Made by a program: the position numbers and the translations under genes. Below the pieces are notes generated by a model, which worked only from the letters and a program-made list of their open reading frames with translations, made no database searches and had not been told where the DNA came from. Below, one piece after another: positions 1 through 9,538 of a stretch of 64,000 nt of DNA. The DNA comes from CAG-791 sp000431495 (GTDB taxonomy: Bacteria; Bacillota; Clostridia; Lachnospirales; Lachnospiraceae). Where the stretch lies: NCBI GenBank assembly GCA_052117605.1, contig JBQKIT010000016.1; one strand, written 5' to 3'. How positions within the stretch are numbered: position 1 is the first letter of the stretch; each line of letters opens with the position of its first letter.

Positions 1-942
1 ACACAAGCAATTGATAGCATACTAATGCAAAAGACGGAATACTCTTATGAAGTATTGATTGGGGAAGATTGTTCTACTGATTTGAGTAGAGAAGTTTTGG
101 CGAGGATGGAACCTGATCTCCCTTCTAACTTTCATATTTTCTATCGAGAACGCAATTATGGCGCTAAACAGAATTTTGAAGATCTTTATATGCGAATGAA
201 TGGCAAGTATTATATTGTTTTGGAGGGAGATGATTACTGGACTTATGAGTACAAATTGCAAGAGGAATGCGATTTTTTGGAAAAGCATCCTGAGTATTTG
301 GCTGTAGCGCATAATACAATGGTGGTTGGAATAGATGACCAACCAATACCGTTCCATTATCCGGAATGTCATAAAGTTGAATATAATATTCAAGATTTTG
401 TAAATGGAAAATTGCCGGGACAAACGACTACTATATTGTCCAGAAATTATTATAAAAACAAACTTTTTGATTTTGATCTAGATGTACATGGAACACAGCC
501 AGGAGATCGTGTAAGAGCCTTTTTACTCGCCGCTAACGGGAAAGTATATTGCATCCAAAAAAAATGGAGTGCATATCGCTTTGTTCCATATGCAGGAAGT
601 AGTTTTTCAGCCACTCACACGGATTCAAAAGGTGATATGCTTTGCTTTGTTCGATATTTATTTATATATGCTCAAAAGCACGATGTATCTGTTGAAGTAA
701 AAAAAACAATTGAGAAATTATATGCTTGGTACCTTTTTCGAGCAGTTTTAAAAGAATCAAGTACATTAAAAAAAAATGAAGAGAAGCACTTTTTGGAGAG
801 AAGTCCTAATATCAAAGGAGATTTTCTTTATATATTATATAGAATTATTACTCTTCCAAATGATAAAATCAAATTTTGGATTCGAAGTGAAGAAGATTGT
901 AAAGAAAAAAAAAGAATTATATCATTGATGGATAAAAAATGA
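1..942 (+). CDS. Glycosyltransferase family 2, 5' end cut by window edge
   Basis: The reading frame is open from base 1 and the first residues (TQAIDSILMQ) are already inside a GT2 fold, so the true start lies left of the window; the ATG at 25 is internal. The segment EVLIGEDCSTD is the GT-A strand and first acidic motif, and VLEGDDYW near residue 75 is the DXD-like metal and nucleotide-sugar site. The C-terminal third has no recognisable domain. The protein should transfer a sugar from a nucleotide donor on the cytoplasmic face during glycan assembly. The gene is followed after 13 bases by another GT2, in an AT-rich operon. Family is certain; donor and acceptor are unknown. Confidence 0.88.
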   Translation, partial: TQAIDSILMQKTEYSYEVLIGEDCSTDLSREVLARMEPDLPSNFHIFYRERNYGAKQNFEDLYMRMNGKYYIVLEGDDYWTYEYKLQEECDFLEKHPEYLAVAHNTMVVGIDDQPIPFHYPECHKVEYNIQDFVNGKLPGQTTTILSRNYYKNKLFDFDLDVHGTQPGDRVRAFLLAANGKVYCIQKKWSAYRFVPYAGSSFSATHTDSKGDMLCFVRYLFIYAQKHDVSVEVKKTIEKLYAWYLFRAVLKESSTLKKNEEKHFLERSPNIKGDFLYILYRIITLPNDKIKFWIRSEEDCKEKKRIISLMDKK

Positions 943-955
943 GATAAGGCGTGAT

Positions 956-1828
956 ATGTACAAAATAGGTGTTGTGATTGTTCATTATAAAACAGTAGAA
1001 GATACATTGTCCTGTATCACCAGTCTTTTTCAAAATGTAAAAGATATTGCAAAGGTATGTGTGACAGTCGTTTTTAATGAAGAAAACAAAAATAGCAGTT
1101 TTTTTTATTTGAAAGAGAAACTTCAAAATTATGAGAACATATTTTTAATAGAAACACATAAAAATTTGGGCTATGCGCGTGGATGCAACGAAGGAATTGA
1201 ATTCCTAAGAAGCAAGAAAAGATGCGACTTTGTAATTGCAATGAATAATGATATTCTTGTTCAACAGAAAGATCTCATTTCATGTTTACAAATATTATAT
1301 GAGAAATATCATTACGCTATTGCCGGTCCAGAAATACTTGATTTAAATGGCGATATTACACCGAATTATCCAATAAAGAATTATGGCATTTTTCGATTAC
1401 GTGTTGGGCAAGTGGCGATTGGATTGCGGTATATTGCCTCATTTTTACATGCGGATCTTCTGATCTCTTATGTTTTAAGCCTTAGACATAATAGAAATGT
1501 CAAGCAAGAGTATGCGAATAAAGATATTATTGATATTCCATTACAGGGATGTTTTCTGATTTTTTCACCAGAATATTTTAAACAGTATAATGGATTTTGC
1601 AAAGATACATTCTTGTATTTGGAAGAGGATATCCTGTTTCTTCGGTGTCAAAGAAAGTCTCTTAGGACTGTTTATTCTCCGTCACTACAAATCACGCACA
1701 TAGGAGGGGCGTCCACTGATCAAAAAGATAAGAATGCTGTTCAAAAAAGAAGAAATAAATATAAAGCAATGCTATCATCAACGAATGTTTTAATTCATGA
1801 AATAATAGAAAACGGAAGAAAAACATGA
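956..1828 (+). CDS. Glycosyltransferase family 2 (rhamnosyltransferase-like)
   Basis: A 290-residue protein beginning VVIVHYKTVEDTLSCI, the usual opening of the GT2 subgroup that includes WbbL/RfbF-type rhamnosyltransferases. NLGYARGCNEGI and the MNNDI box at about residues 95-100 (the DXD-equivalent of that subgroup) are present. LQGCFLIF followed by LYLEEDILFLRC is the acceptor-side motif of the same group. The protein has no membrane segment and should act in the cytoplasm on a lipid-linked intermediate. Its stop overlaps the next start (ATGA at 1825), which implies coupled translation. A rhamnose donor is a family-level guess. Confidence 0.88.
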   Translation: MYKIGVVIVHYKTVEDTLSCITSLFQNVKDIAKVCVTVVFNEENKNSSFFYLKEKLQNYENIFLIETHKNLGYARGCNEGIEFLRSKKRCDFVIAMNNDILVQQKDLISCLQILYEKYHYAIAGPEILDLNGDITPNYPIKNYGIFRLRVGQVAIGLRYIASFLHADLLISYVLSLRHNRNVKQEYANKDIIDIPLQGCFLIFSPEYFKQYNGFCKDTFLYLEEDILFLRCQRKSLRTVYSPSLQITHIGGASTDQKDKNAVQKRRNKYKAMLSSTNVLIHEIIENGRKT

Positions 1829-3042
1829 ATATTGCGATTATTAATACTACAGCAAACAAAAAAAGTACTGGTAAAATTGCTTACGGAATGTATGAAAAGT
1901 TACTTGAAAATGGAAACCAGGTTTTTTTATATTACGGACGAAATTCATTTGAGAAAAATGATAATCATGTTATTAGAATAACTGGAAAACTGGGCGTTTT
2001 GATCCATGGATTGTTGGCGAGAATAACTGGGCTCAATGGGTATTTTTCAACATTTCAAACGCTCCGATTGATTTATTTGTTAAGAAAACAAAAACCTGAC
2101 GTGGTACAACTTTATAATTTGCATGGATATTTTGTTAATATTAATCTTTTGCTTTCTTTTTTAAAGAAAAAACGTATAACAACGGTGTATTCTATGTTGG
2201 ATGAGTTTCCTTATTTGGGAAGATGCTGCTATTCTTTTAATTGTAACTTATTTATGAATGGCTGTTCGACATGTAAATTTCCTAAAAAAGAATACCCTGC
2301 TACATGGCTTTTTAGAAATTCACGTAAATTTGTCCGAGATAAAAAGAAAATATATGATTCATTTGACAATCTCTGTTTCACAGCACCTGCTTGGGTAGTG
2401 CAAAGGGCCCGAAAGTCATATCTATTGAGTGATAAAAAACTTTTTGTTGTTGATGAATATGTAGAAACGGATAAATTGTTCTTTCCGAGAAAAAAATATC
2501 AATATATCACTACGCAGTTACTTCAAAGTAAGAAAAAAATTATTTTGACAGTTGCTCCTTATTCAGATGATAGAAAAGGCGGAAAGTATTTTCTGGAGTT
2601 AGCAAGAAGACTGCTGCAACATAATGAATATCAATTTATTTATGTTGGAATGAATGTGAACGATGTGAATATTCCGGATAATTGTATATCAATTGGATAT
2701 ATTAGCGATCAAAAAGAATTAGCAGAATACTATTCAATAGCTGATGTCTTTGTATGCACCAGTTTGGCTGATACAATGCCAAATGTCTGCTTGGATGCCC
2801 TTTCCTCAGGCACACCAGTTATTGGGTTCAATAATACTGGTATTCCATATACTGCAGATAAACCGTACGGAGTATTTGTAGAAAATGAAAACGTGAATGA
2901 GTTATGTAATGCTGTTTTATGTGTGGAAAAAAAGGATGATGAATTGATCTCAAGTTGTAGAAAGTATGCCCTGACGCGTTATTCACCTGAAATATATTAT
3001 AACAAAATGATAACTATATATAACACAATGAAATCTTTATAA
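1825..3042 (+). CDS. Glycosyltransferase family 4
   Basis: A 405-residue GT-B enzyme. The N-terminal half starts NIAIINTTANKKSTGKIAYGM and contains DVVQLYNLHGYFVN. A cysteine-rich stretch (CCYSFNCNLF..GCSTCKFP, about residues 133-155) resembles that of WcaC/colanic-acid-type GT4 proteins. The C-terminal donor domain has ILTVAPYSDDRKGG and the typical VFVCTSLADTMPNVCLDALSSGTPV segment holding the nucleotide-sugar ribose/phosphate contacts. The protein is cytoplasmic and part of the repeat-unit assembly line. It is translationally coupled to the upstream GT2. The linkage formed cannot be predicted. Confidence 0.87.
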   Translation: MNIAIINTTANKKSTGKIAYGMYEKLLENGNQVFLYYGRNSFEKNDNHVIRITGKLGVLIHGLLARITGLNGYFSTFQTLRLIYLLRKQKPDVVQLYNLHGYFVNINLLLSFLKKKRITTVYSMLDEFPYLGRCCYSFNCNLFMNGCSTCKFPKKEYPATWLFRNSRKFVRDKKKIYDSFDNLCFTAPAWVVQRARKSYLLSDKKLFVVDEYVETDKLFFPRKKYQYITTQLLQSKKKIILTVAPYSDDRKGGKYFLELARRLLQHNEYQFIYVGMNVNDVNIPDNCISIGYISDQKELAEYYSIADVFVCTSLADTMPNVCLDALSSGTPVIGFNNTGIPYTADKPYGVFVENENVNELCNAVLCVEKKDDELISSCRKYALTRYSPEIYYNKMITIYNTMKSL

Positions 3043-3058
3043 TTATGAGGATATTCGA

Positions 3059-4216
3059 ATGAATATAGTTCATATTTGCCTGTGCGGTGCAACTACAGAT
3101 GGCTTTTTGTATCAGGAGAATCTGCTTGCTAAATTTCACAAAAAGATGGGACATGTTGTTACGTTGATTACATCTCAATGGATTATAGGTGATGATGGGA
3201 AATTAACAACTACCTGTAAAACAGATTATTATAATACTGATGGGGTGAGAGTTATCAGAATTCCTATTCTGATTGGAACAATAGACACAAGATTGAAAGT
3301 ATATCCAACACTTATACATGTGGTGAGGGAAGTAAAACCAGATCTTTTATTTATCCATGCTTGTCAATTTTTAGATATATGTCGTTTGGCATGTTATCTA
3401 AAGAAAAATCCAAAGATAAGGGTATATGTAGATAATCATGCTGATTATTCCAACAGTGCCAAAGGTTGGGTGTCTAAAAATATTTTGCATCGCGTTATAT
3501 GGAAATATTGTGCTAATAAAATAAATCCATATGTGACGACTTTTTGGGGAGTGATGCCGGCAAGAGTTGATTTTTTAATTGATTTGTATGACCTACCTCG
3601 GGAAAAATGTAAACTTCTGGTTATGGGGGCTGATGATGATTTAGCCAATTGGGCACATAAGAAAAATTGTGAAGAGAGTTTGCGTGAAAAATATCATATA
3701 GACAAGAATGATTTTTTGATTGTTACTGGGGGTAAAATTGATCAATGGAAAACACAAACGCTTCTTTTAATGCAGGCTATACTCCAGTACAAAGCACATA
3801 ATATTAAACTGATCGTTTTTGGCTCTGTTATTGATGGATTAAAAAAGCGGGTGGATGATCTGACGGATGGAGTGAGAGTTCAATTTATTGGCTGGCAGTC
3901 TTCAGAGGAGTCATATAGACTTTTTGATATCGCTGATTTGGCTGTTTTCCCGGGGAGACATTCGGTATACTGGGAACAGGCCACCGGTCAAGGGATTCCT
4001 ATGATTGTTAAGAATTGGGAAGGAACCCATCATGTTGATTTGGGTGGGAACGTTTTCTTTTTATATCACGATTCGGTGAGTGAAATTTCTAATGCAATTT
4101 CTGATATTTTAGAGAATGATAAAAAGAAGTATCGAGAAATGAAACAAGTGGCTTGTACAGAAGGTCCAAAAGTTTTTCGATATAGTTTTATTGCAAAAAG
4201 AAGTATAGATGTTTAA
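3059..4216 (+). CDS. GT-B glycosyltransferase, GT4-like
   Basis: A 385-residue protein opening MNIVHICLCGATTDGFLYQENLL, a GT4-type N-terminal start with a glycine-rich first loop. The middle contains FLIVTGGKIDQWKTQTLLL and the C-terminal domain has VQFIGWQSSEESYRLFDIADLAVFPGRHSVYWEQATGQGIP. In the latter the usual E-x7-E motif is poorly kept, and WEQATGQGIP sits where GT4 enzymes carry EAMA.G.P. That makes it a divergent member. It lies 16 bases after the previous GT4 in the same AT-rich operon. Function as a sugar transferase is well supported; specificity is not. Confidence 0.78.
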   Translation: MNIVHICLCGATTDGFLYQENLLAKFHKKMGHVVTLITSQWIIGDDGKLTTTCKTDYYNTDGVRVIRIPILIGTIDTRLKVYPTLIHVVREVKPDLLFIHACQFLDICRLACYLKKNPKIRVYVDNHADYSNSAKGWVSKNILHRVIWKYCANKINPYVTTFWGVMPARVDFLIDLYDLPREKCKLLVMGADDDLANWAHKKNCEESLREKYHIDKNDFLIVTGGKIDQWKTQTLLLMQAILQYKAHNIKLIVFGSVIDGLKKRVDDLTDGVRVQFIGWQSSEESYRLFDIADLAVFPGRHSVYWEQATGQGIPMIVKNWEGTHHVDLGGNVFFLYHDSVSEISNAISDILENDKKKYREMKQVACTEGPKVFRYSFIAKRSIDV

Positions 4217-4271
4217 TCTGGTCGTATTTTTAGATACTATTTAGGCTGAATTATAGAAAAGAGGAATGAAT

Positions 4272-5399
4272 ATGATCCCATTTAATGTTCCGCCTTGCGT
4301 TGGCAATGAAATACAATATGTACAAGAAGCAATTAATTCGCATAAGATATGTGGCGATGGGAAATTCACGCATATGTGCAATACTTGGATAGAAAATAGA
4401 TTTCATGTGCAAAAGGCATTACTAACTACGAGCGGAACGACGGCTTTAGATATGGCTTCTTTATTATGTGATTTCCGACCTGGAGATGAAGTCATTTTGC
4501 CAAGTTTTACGTTTTCTAGTACAGCCACATCTGCTGTGTTAGCCGGTGCTCGGCTTGTTTTTGTTGATATTCGCCCGGATACCATGAATATTGATGAAAA
4601 AAAAATCAGACATGCCATTACAAATCGGACAAAAGCCATCATTGCGGTTCATTATGCTGGAATATCATGTGCAATGGATGAAATACTCTCTATAGCAAAG
4701 GAATATGGATTGATGGTAATAGAGGATGCCGCACAGGGCGTGATGAGTACTTATAAAGGAAAAGCTCTGGGAACATTTGGCACTTTTGGCTGTTATTCAT
4801 TTCATGAAACAAAGAATTATTCAATGGGGGAAGGAGGTGCATTACTTATTAATGAGAATAAATACAATGAAAGAGCTGAAATCTTGCGTGAGAAGGGAAC
4901 AAACAGAGCTAAATTTTTCCGCGGTCAAGTAGATAAATATACCTGGGTAGATTTTGGAGATAGTTACCTGCCAAGTGAATTAAATGCTGCTTATTTATGG
5001 GCTCAGCTCGAAAAAGCAGATCTTATCAATGATTACAGAATGAATTGTTGGAATACTTATCATGAGGCTTTTCAACCCCTGAGAAATTTGCATAAAGTTG
5101 AACTTCCATATGTTCCGGATGAATGTAGCCATAATGCGCATATGTATTACCTTAAAACAAAAAGCCTAAAAGAACGAACAGAATTAATCAAATATTTAAA
5201 ATCAAAAGACATTTTAGCTGTATTCCATTATATTCCGCTCCATTCTGCACCCGCTGGTTTAAAGTACGGACGATTTGATGGAGTTGATATTTATACAACC
5301 AGGGAAAGTGAAAAATTGCTTAGGCTTCCCCTATATTATGGACTAACTCCGGACGACCAGGACAAAGTGATTGATGCAGTTAAAGCTTTTTATAATTAA
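4272..5399 (+). CDS. wecE: dTDP-4-amino-4,6-dideoxygalactose transaminase
   Basis: A DegT/DnrJ/EryC1/StrS PLP aminotransferase that closely resembles WecE/RffA, which converts dTDP-4-keto-6-deoxyglucose to dTDP-4-amino-4,6-dideoxygalactose using glutamate. Visible are TTSGTTALDMA (PLP phosphate loop), VIEDAAQG (aspartate to the pyridine nitrogen) and SFHETKNYSMGEGGAL with the Schiff-base lysine near residue 181. HYIPLHSAPAGLKYG is characteristic of the WecE subgroup. I chose ATG 4272 over 4266 because AGAGG at 4260-4264 gives 7-base spacing to it. The upstream enzymes RmlA/RmlB are not in the window. The product would feed a Fuc4N-type sugar into the glycan. Confidence 0.85.
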   Translation: MIPFNVPPCVGNEIQYVQEAINSHKICGDGKFTHMCNTWIENRFHVQKALLTTSGTTALDMASLLCDFRPGDEVILPSFTFSSTATSAVLAGARLVFVDIRPDTMNIDEKKIRHAITNRTKAIIAVHYAGISCAMDEILSIAKEYGLMVIEDAAQGVMSTYKGKALGTFGTFGCYSFHETKNYSMGEGGALLINENKYNERAEILREKGTNRAKFFRGQVDKYTWVDFGDSYLPSELNAAYLWAQLEKADLINDYRMNCWNTYHEAFQPLRNLHKVELPYVPDECSHNAHMYYLKTKSLKERTELIKYLKSKDILAVFHYIPLHSAPAGLKYGRFDGVDIYTTRESEKLLRLPLYYGLTPDDQDKVIDAVKAFYN

Positions 5400-5408
5400 A
5401 GATATATT

Positions 5409-6830
5409 ATGAAAATTGTAAATAAAAATTGCAATGCAAGTGATAATCATATTCGGTGTATTAGTTTGAATTTTAAGGTAGATCTTTTCCTTTATACTTG
5501 TATTATTGTTCATAGCACAGTGTTTATTTTGAAACATTATTGCTGGGAACATAGTTTCATTGTTTATGCTGGATTTATTATTATTGGTTTGCTTTCTTTT
5601 TGTGGTGCTGTCCGTGAAAAACAATGTATTTCTATAAAAAAAATAGTTTATATCTTTTCATACATATTTTTCTTTTTGGCTCCATGGCAGCAATATAGTG
5701 AAGGATCAAGGCCAATGTGGCCGGGCGTTTATTTACATTATTCTGACCGATTGTATTTAAAGGCAAATATGGTAATTGGTTTGTTCCTAGTTTTCTTTCT
5801 ACTCACATCTGTATTATATGAAAAAAAGACAACAGATTTAGCACGAAGTACACATGCTTTTTTGCTGAGTACACTGACTATTAGAGCAAGGTGCATTCTT
5901 ACCATTGCTTCTATTGGTGTACTTTTTTTATTATTGTTTAGTGGAAATCTTGAGGGACACGGAGTACTTGTCAGTAATGAGAATGTTAATTTCCAATTGT
6001 TAAGCATGCTGCGATTCATTCCAGGATATGCACTTTTGATGTATGGGACTGTCTATAATAGAAATAATCCAGTGGATAGGATTAAAAGCATCTTTCAACA
6101 TAAGGAAACTTTATTGATTCTCACTTGTTTTTTTATCATTTATAATCCTCTGTACGGATGGTCCAGCAGAATGAAATGGATGATTCCGTTTACTATTATA
6201 CTTGCGATGGTGTTTTTTGATTGTAAATTAAATTCACTATTGTTTTTTATAATGTATTTTGTATTGGTGATTCTATTTACGTCTTTGAAACAAGTGACAT
6301 TATCGTCGATGGACTGGCATGTTTTCTTCGAAAATATTAATCTGAATTACTATGATTATGATGCATATCAATTATTAATGACAGTTATATCATATACAGA
6401 TGAGATCGGAATAACATATGGGAAAAATCTTTTGACCGCATTGGCATTTATAATGCCAAGGAGTATCTGGACTGGGAAAATGGATGCAACAGGTTCTTTG
6501 GCTATTACTTTTTATGGATCATCGGAATGGAATGTCAGTGCTCCTCTTGTTTCGGAACTTTATTTTTCTGGAAAATGGATAGCATGTATCATTGGGGCGA
6601 TTGTTTTGGCTATTCTTTTCTCCATTATAGATAGGTGGTGCAGGTCAAATTCGATTATCAAACGTGGTGTTTTTTGTGTTTTTTCTGGCGAGATTTTGTA
6701 CATTTGCCGAGGGGCTTTGCTCCCAACCCTCTCATTTACGTTGGGTATGCTGCTTCCTTTATTCTTTTTTCGCATTGTCTTTATAATGTTGGATATTTTT
6801 AATGCTTTAAGAAATGATAGAAATGTTTAA
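5409..6830 (+). CDS. O-antigen/capsule polymerase-like membrane protein (Wzy)
   Basis: A 473-residue, strongly hydrophobic protein with about ten or more membrane spans and a long non-membrane loop in the second half (about residues 290-360). This is the architecture of Wzy-type oligosaccharide repeat-unit polymerases and the O-antigen polymerase family. Wzy proteins join lipid-linked repeat units on the outer face of the membrane. Sequence is poorly conserved in this family, so the call rests on topology and on its place between two sugar aminotransferases. The Shine-Dalgarno sequence before 5409 is weak. The coding sequence is very AT-rich, unlike the next gene. Confidence 0.65.
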   Translation: MKIVNKNCNASDNHIRCISLNFKVDLFLYTCIIVHSTVFILKHYCWEHSFIVYAGFIIIGLLSFCGAVREKQCISIKKIVYIFSYIFFFLAPWQQYSEGSRPMWPGVYLHYSDRLYLKANMVIGLFLVFFLLTSVLYEKKTTDLARSTHAFLLSTLTIRARCILTIASIGVLFLLLFSGNLEGHGVLVSNENVNFQLLSMLRFIPGYALLMYGTVYNRNNPVDRIKSIFQHKETLLILTCFFIIYNPLYGWSSRMKWMIPFTIILAMVFFDCKLNSLLFFIMYFVLVILFTSLKQVTLSSMDWHVFFENINLNYYDYDAYQLLMTVISYTDEIGITYGKNLLTALAFIMPRSIWTGKMDATGSLAITFYGSSEWNVSAPLVSELYFSGKWIACIIGAIVLAILFSIIDRWCRSNSIIKRGVFCVFSGEILYICRGALLPTLSFTLGMLLPLFFFRIVFIMLDIFNALRNDRNV

Positions 6831-6857
6831 GATATGATTGTCACCTGAGGATTAATT

Positions 6858-7973
6858 ATGGATAAAAAAATTTTAGTTACTCGTTCTTCTATTGCCTCAT
6901 TGGATGAATATGTCGACGAAATCAGGGATATCTGGGATACACACTGGATGACCAATATGGGAGTGAAACATAAAGAACTCCAAGAAAAGCTGAAGAAATA
7001 TCTGGGCGTGGATCAGATTGATCTTTTTACCAACGGCCATATGGCCTTGGAACTGTCGCTACAGGCGATGAACTTTCCCAGAGGAGGAGAGATCATTACA
7101 ACGCCGTTTACCTTTGCTTCAACGACGCACGCCATTGTCCGGAATGGGTTGATACCGGTGTTCTGCGATATCGATCCGGTTGATTTTACAATGGATGCTA
7201 CGAAGATTGAACCTTTGATTACTGACAGGACAGTTGCCATTATGCCGGTGCATGTTTATGGCAATGTCTGTCAGGTGGAGGAGATTCAGAAGATTGCTAA
7301 TCGGTATGGACTAAAAGTGATTTACGATGCAGCACATGCATTTGGCGTGACTTATAAAGGAAAGGGAATTGCATCATTTGGAGATGTATCTTGTTTTAGC
7401 TTTCATGCGACGAAGGTATTCAATACCATTGAGGGCGGCGCGGCTTGCTTCCGTGATGAGGAATATGGCTTGAAGCTATATCGTCTGAAGAATTTTGGCA
7501 TTCGTGGGCCGGAGACGGTAGATGGTGTTGGCGCGAATGCGAAAATGAATGAGTTCTGCGCAGCGATGGGACTTTGCAATCTGCGTCATCTGGATGAAGA
7601 AATCCAGAAACGCGAGAAGGTGACAGCGAGATATCGCAAGGAGTTGAAAAATGTGCCGGGGGTGCAGCTTAATGTACTTCAGGAAAATGTTAAACGAAAT
7701 TATGCATATTTTCCGATTGTGATCGATGAAAGGAAATTCGGTGCAACGCGCAACGAAGTCTTTGAGGTGTTGGAACAGAATGGAATTGGAGCAAGAAAGT
7801 ATTTTTATCCGTTGACGAATACCTTCGAATGCTATCATGGGAAGTTTGACCCTCAGAAGACACCAGTGGCACTTCATATCAGCAAGAGAGTTCTGACACT
7901 TCCATTGTATGCAGACCTTGCATTGGATGATGTGGACCGAATATGTTCAGCAATTAGAGAACTGCAAGTGTAG
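6858..7973 (+). CDS. DegT/DnrJ/EryC1/StrS sugar aminotransferase
   Basis: A 371-residue PLP-dependent aminotransferase of nucleotide sugars. Motifs are LFTNGHMALEL (phosphate loop), VIYDAAHAFG (aspartate) and SFHATKVFNTIEGG with the catalytic lysine near residue 186. KMNEFCAAMGLCNLRHLDEEI and RKYFYPLTN follow. These blocks resemble the VioA/QdtB/FdtB-like subgroup acting on dTDP-4-keto or 3-keto-6-deoxyhexoses; the exact substrate is not decidable by eye. GAGG at 6846 supports the start. Base composition shifts to higher GC at this gene compared with 1-6830, so it may belong to a different ancestral block than the wecE-like gene. Confidence 0.85.
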   Translation: MDKKILVTRSSIASLDEYVDEIRDIWDTHWMTNMGVKHKELQEKLKKYLGVDQIDLFTNGHMALELSLQAMNFPRGGEIITTPFTFASTTHAIVRNGLIPVFCDIDPVDFTMDATKIEPLITDRTVAIMPVHVYGNVCQVEEIQKIANRYGLKVIYDAAHAFGVTYKGKGIASFGDVSCFSFHATKVFNTIEGGAACFRDEEYGLKLYRLKNFGIRGPETVDGVGANAKMNEFCAAMGLCNLRHLDEEIQKREKVTARYRKELKNVPGVQLNVLQENVKRNYAYFPIVIDERKFGATRNEVFEVLEQNGIGARKYFYPLTNTFECYHGKFDPQKTPVALHISKRVLTLPLYADLALDDVDRICSAIRELQV

Positions 7974-8039
7974 TTTTTGGGACCAGTTGAAAAAAGGAAG
8001 TAAAATTTGCAGTTTTTGATGAAACAGGAGAGAATTCGG

Positions 8040-9536
8040 ATGGGAGTGTCGGATTTTGTGCTTTTTTTCGGAAATCAAATAAGTTATACGTCTGTTCTTT
8101 ATTATCTTTTTCTTCCTTTCGTGGTCCTAATGTATTATATGTTCCCGAAGAAGCATCGTTGGATTGTTCTCCTGGTGGCATCAGCATTGTTCTATGTATG
8201 GTTGTTTTCAGGACATTGGTGCATTCTCTTGTTTGCGGCTACTATCCTTATGAGCTGGATGCTTGGCCTTCTGATCGAGACTGTTCGAGGATGCTTGTTA
8301 CGGATACGTAAAGCAATATTGGTTGGCAGTCTTTTTGCAGTTTTATCACCCTTACTTATAATGAATATTACGAAAATGGTAATGCCGATAGCAGGGGGCA
8401 GGATGGAAGCATTTCATCCGATTGTACCGGTTGGCTTATCATTTTATACACTGCAAATTGCTGCATATTTATCCGATGTTTATTCCGGAAAGGTGAATGC
8501 ACAGCACAACCTGTTGAAATATGCGCTTTTTATTTCGTTCTTTCCTCAGATTTTGCAGGGACCTATTCCAAGATATGAAGACTTGTCACATCAGCTGACA
8601 GAAGGACAGGAATTTAATCCGGACAACATACATCACGGTTTCCAGTGTATCCTGTGGGGATTCTTTTTGAAATATATGATTGCAGATAAAGCCGGAATTG
8701 TTGTGAACACAGTCTTTGGCAATTCCTCTGCTTACAGTGGGCTGTATTATGCGGTTGCCGGTTCTTTATACAGTATACAGTTATACGCAGACTTTCTGGC
8801 TTGTACAACCCTTTCAATAGGCGCAGCGTCTCTATTTGGTATTCAATTGTCCGAGAATTTTTATCATCCTTATTTTGCCAATTCCATTCGAGAATTCTGG
8901 AGACGGTGGCATATATCGCTTTCTACTTGGCTGCGAGATTACATCTACATTCCTCTTGGCGGAAATCGGAAGGGAAAAACACGAAAGTATCTTAATTTGA
9001 TCATAACTTTTATGATCTCGGGTTTCTGGCATGGTGGAACTTTGAAATTTCTGTTTTGGGGTGGCCTTCATGGAATATATCAGATTGCAGGGGAAATGAC
9101 ATATGCAATTCGTGATCACATCTGGTCGTTGTTGGGCTTGGGATCGGGTTCAAAGTTAAAAGCTGTGTTGCAGGCGATTGCAACCTTCATCCTCGTGACA
9201 TTGGGATGGATTATTTTCCGGGCAGATACCTTACAGATGGGGGTACATATGATTTATTCTATCGTATTTGACTTCAATCCTTGGGTGCTATCCGGGAATT
9301 ATTTGTTTGATCTTGGTTTGTCACAGAATGAATGGACGGTGCTGATGCTTTCTGTGTTTCTACTTCTTGGTGTCAGTTTGTTGCAGGAAAAGAGCTACAA
9401 AATCGGCAAGACCTTGACGGAATTAAATGTAGTGTTCCGTTTTGCAATATATCTCGCCGGCATTCTGGTGGTAATGATTTACGGTACTTACGGATTTGGA
9501 TTTAATGCATCGGACTTTATCTACAGGGGATTCTGA
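8040..9536 (+). CDS. MBOAT family membrane-bound O-acyltransferase (AlgI-like)
   Basis: A 499-residue polytopic protein of the MBOAT family that moves acyl groups (usually acetyl) across the membrane onto secreted polysaccharides, as AlgI and DltB do. Diagnostic blocks are FVPVGLSFYTLQ-like VPVGLSFYTLQIA, FFPQILQGPIPRY, and EFWRRWHISLSTWLRDYIYIPLGGNRKG. The segment MISGFWHGG carries the catalytic histidine near residue 331. The open frame extends upstream to a TTG at 8007, but ATG 8040 has AGGAG at 8026-8030 and better fits the family start. It is followed after 2 bases by an SGNH-type protein, the standard MBOAT partner arrangement. Confidence 0.92.
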   Translation: MGVSDFVLFFGNQISYTSVLYYLFLPFVVLMYYMFPKKHRWIVLLVASALFYVWLFSGHWCILLFAATILMSWMLGLLIETVRGCLLRIRKAILVGSLFAVLSPLLIMNITKMVMPIAGGRMEAFHPIVPVGLSFYTLQIAAYLSDVYSGKVNAQHNLLKYALFISFFPQILQGPIPRYEDLSHQLTEGQEFNPDNIHHGFQCILWGFFLKYMIADKAGIVVNTVFGNSSAYSGLYYAVAGSLYSIQLYADFLACTTLSIGAASLFGIQLSENFYHPYFANSIREFWRRWHISLSTWLRDYIYIPLGGNRKGKTRKYLNLIITFMISGFWHGGTLKFLFWGGLHGIYQIAGEMTYAIRDHIWSLLGLGSGSKLKAVLQAIATFILVTLGWIIFRADTLQMGVHMIYSIVFDFNPWVLSGNYLFDLGLSQNEWTVLMLSVFLLLGVSLLQEKSYKIGKTLTELNVVFRFAIYLAGILVVMIYGTYGFGFNASDFIYRGF

Positions 9537-9538
9537 AC

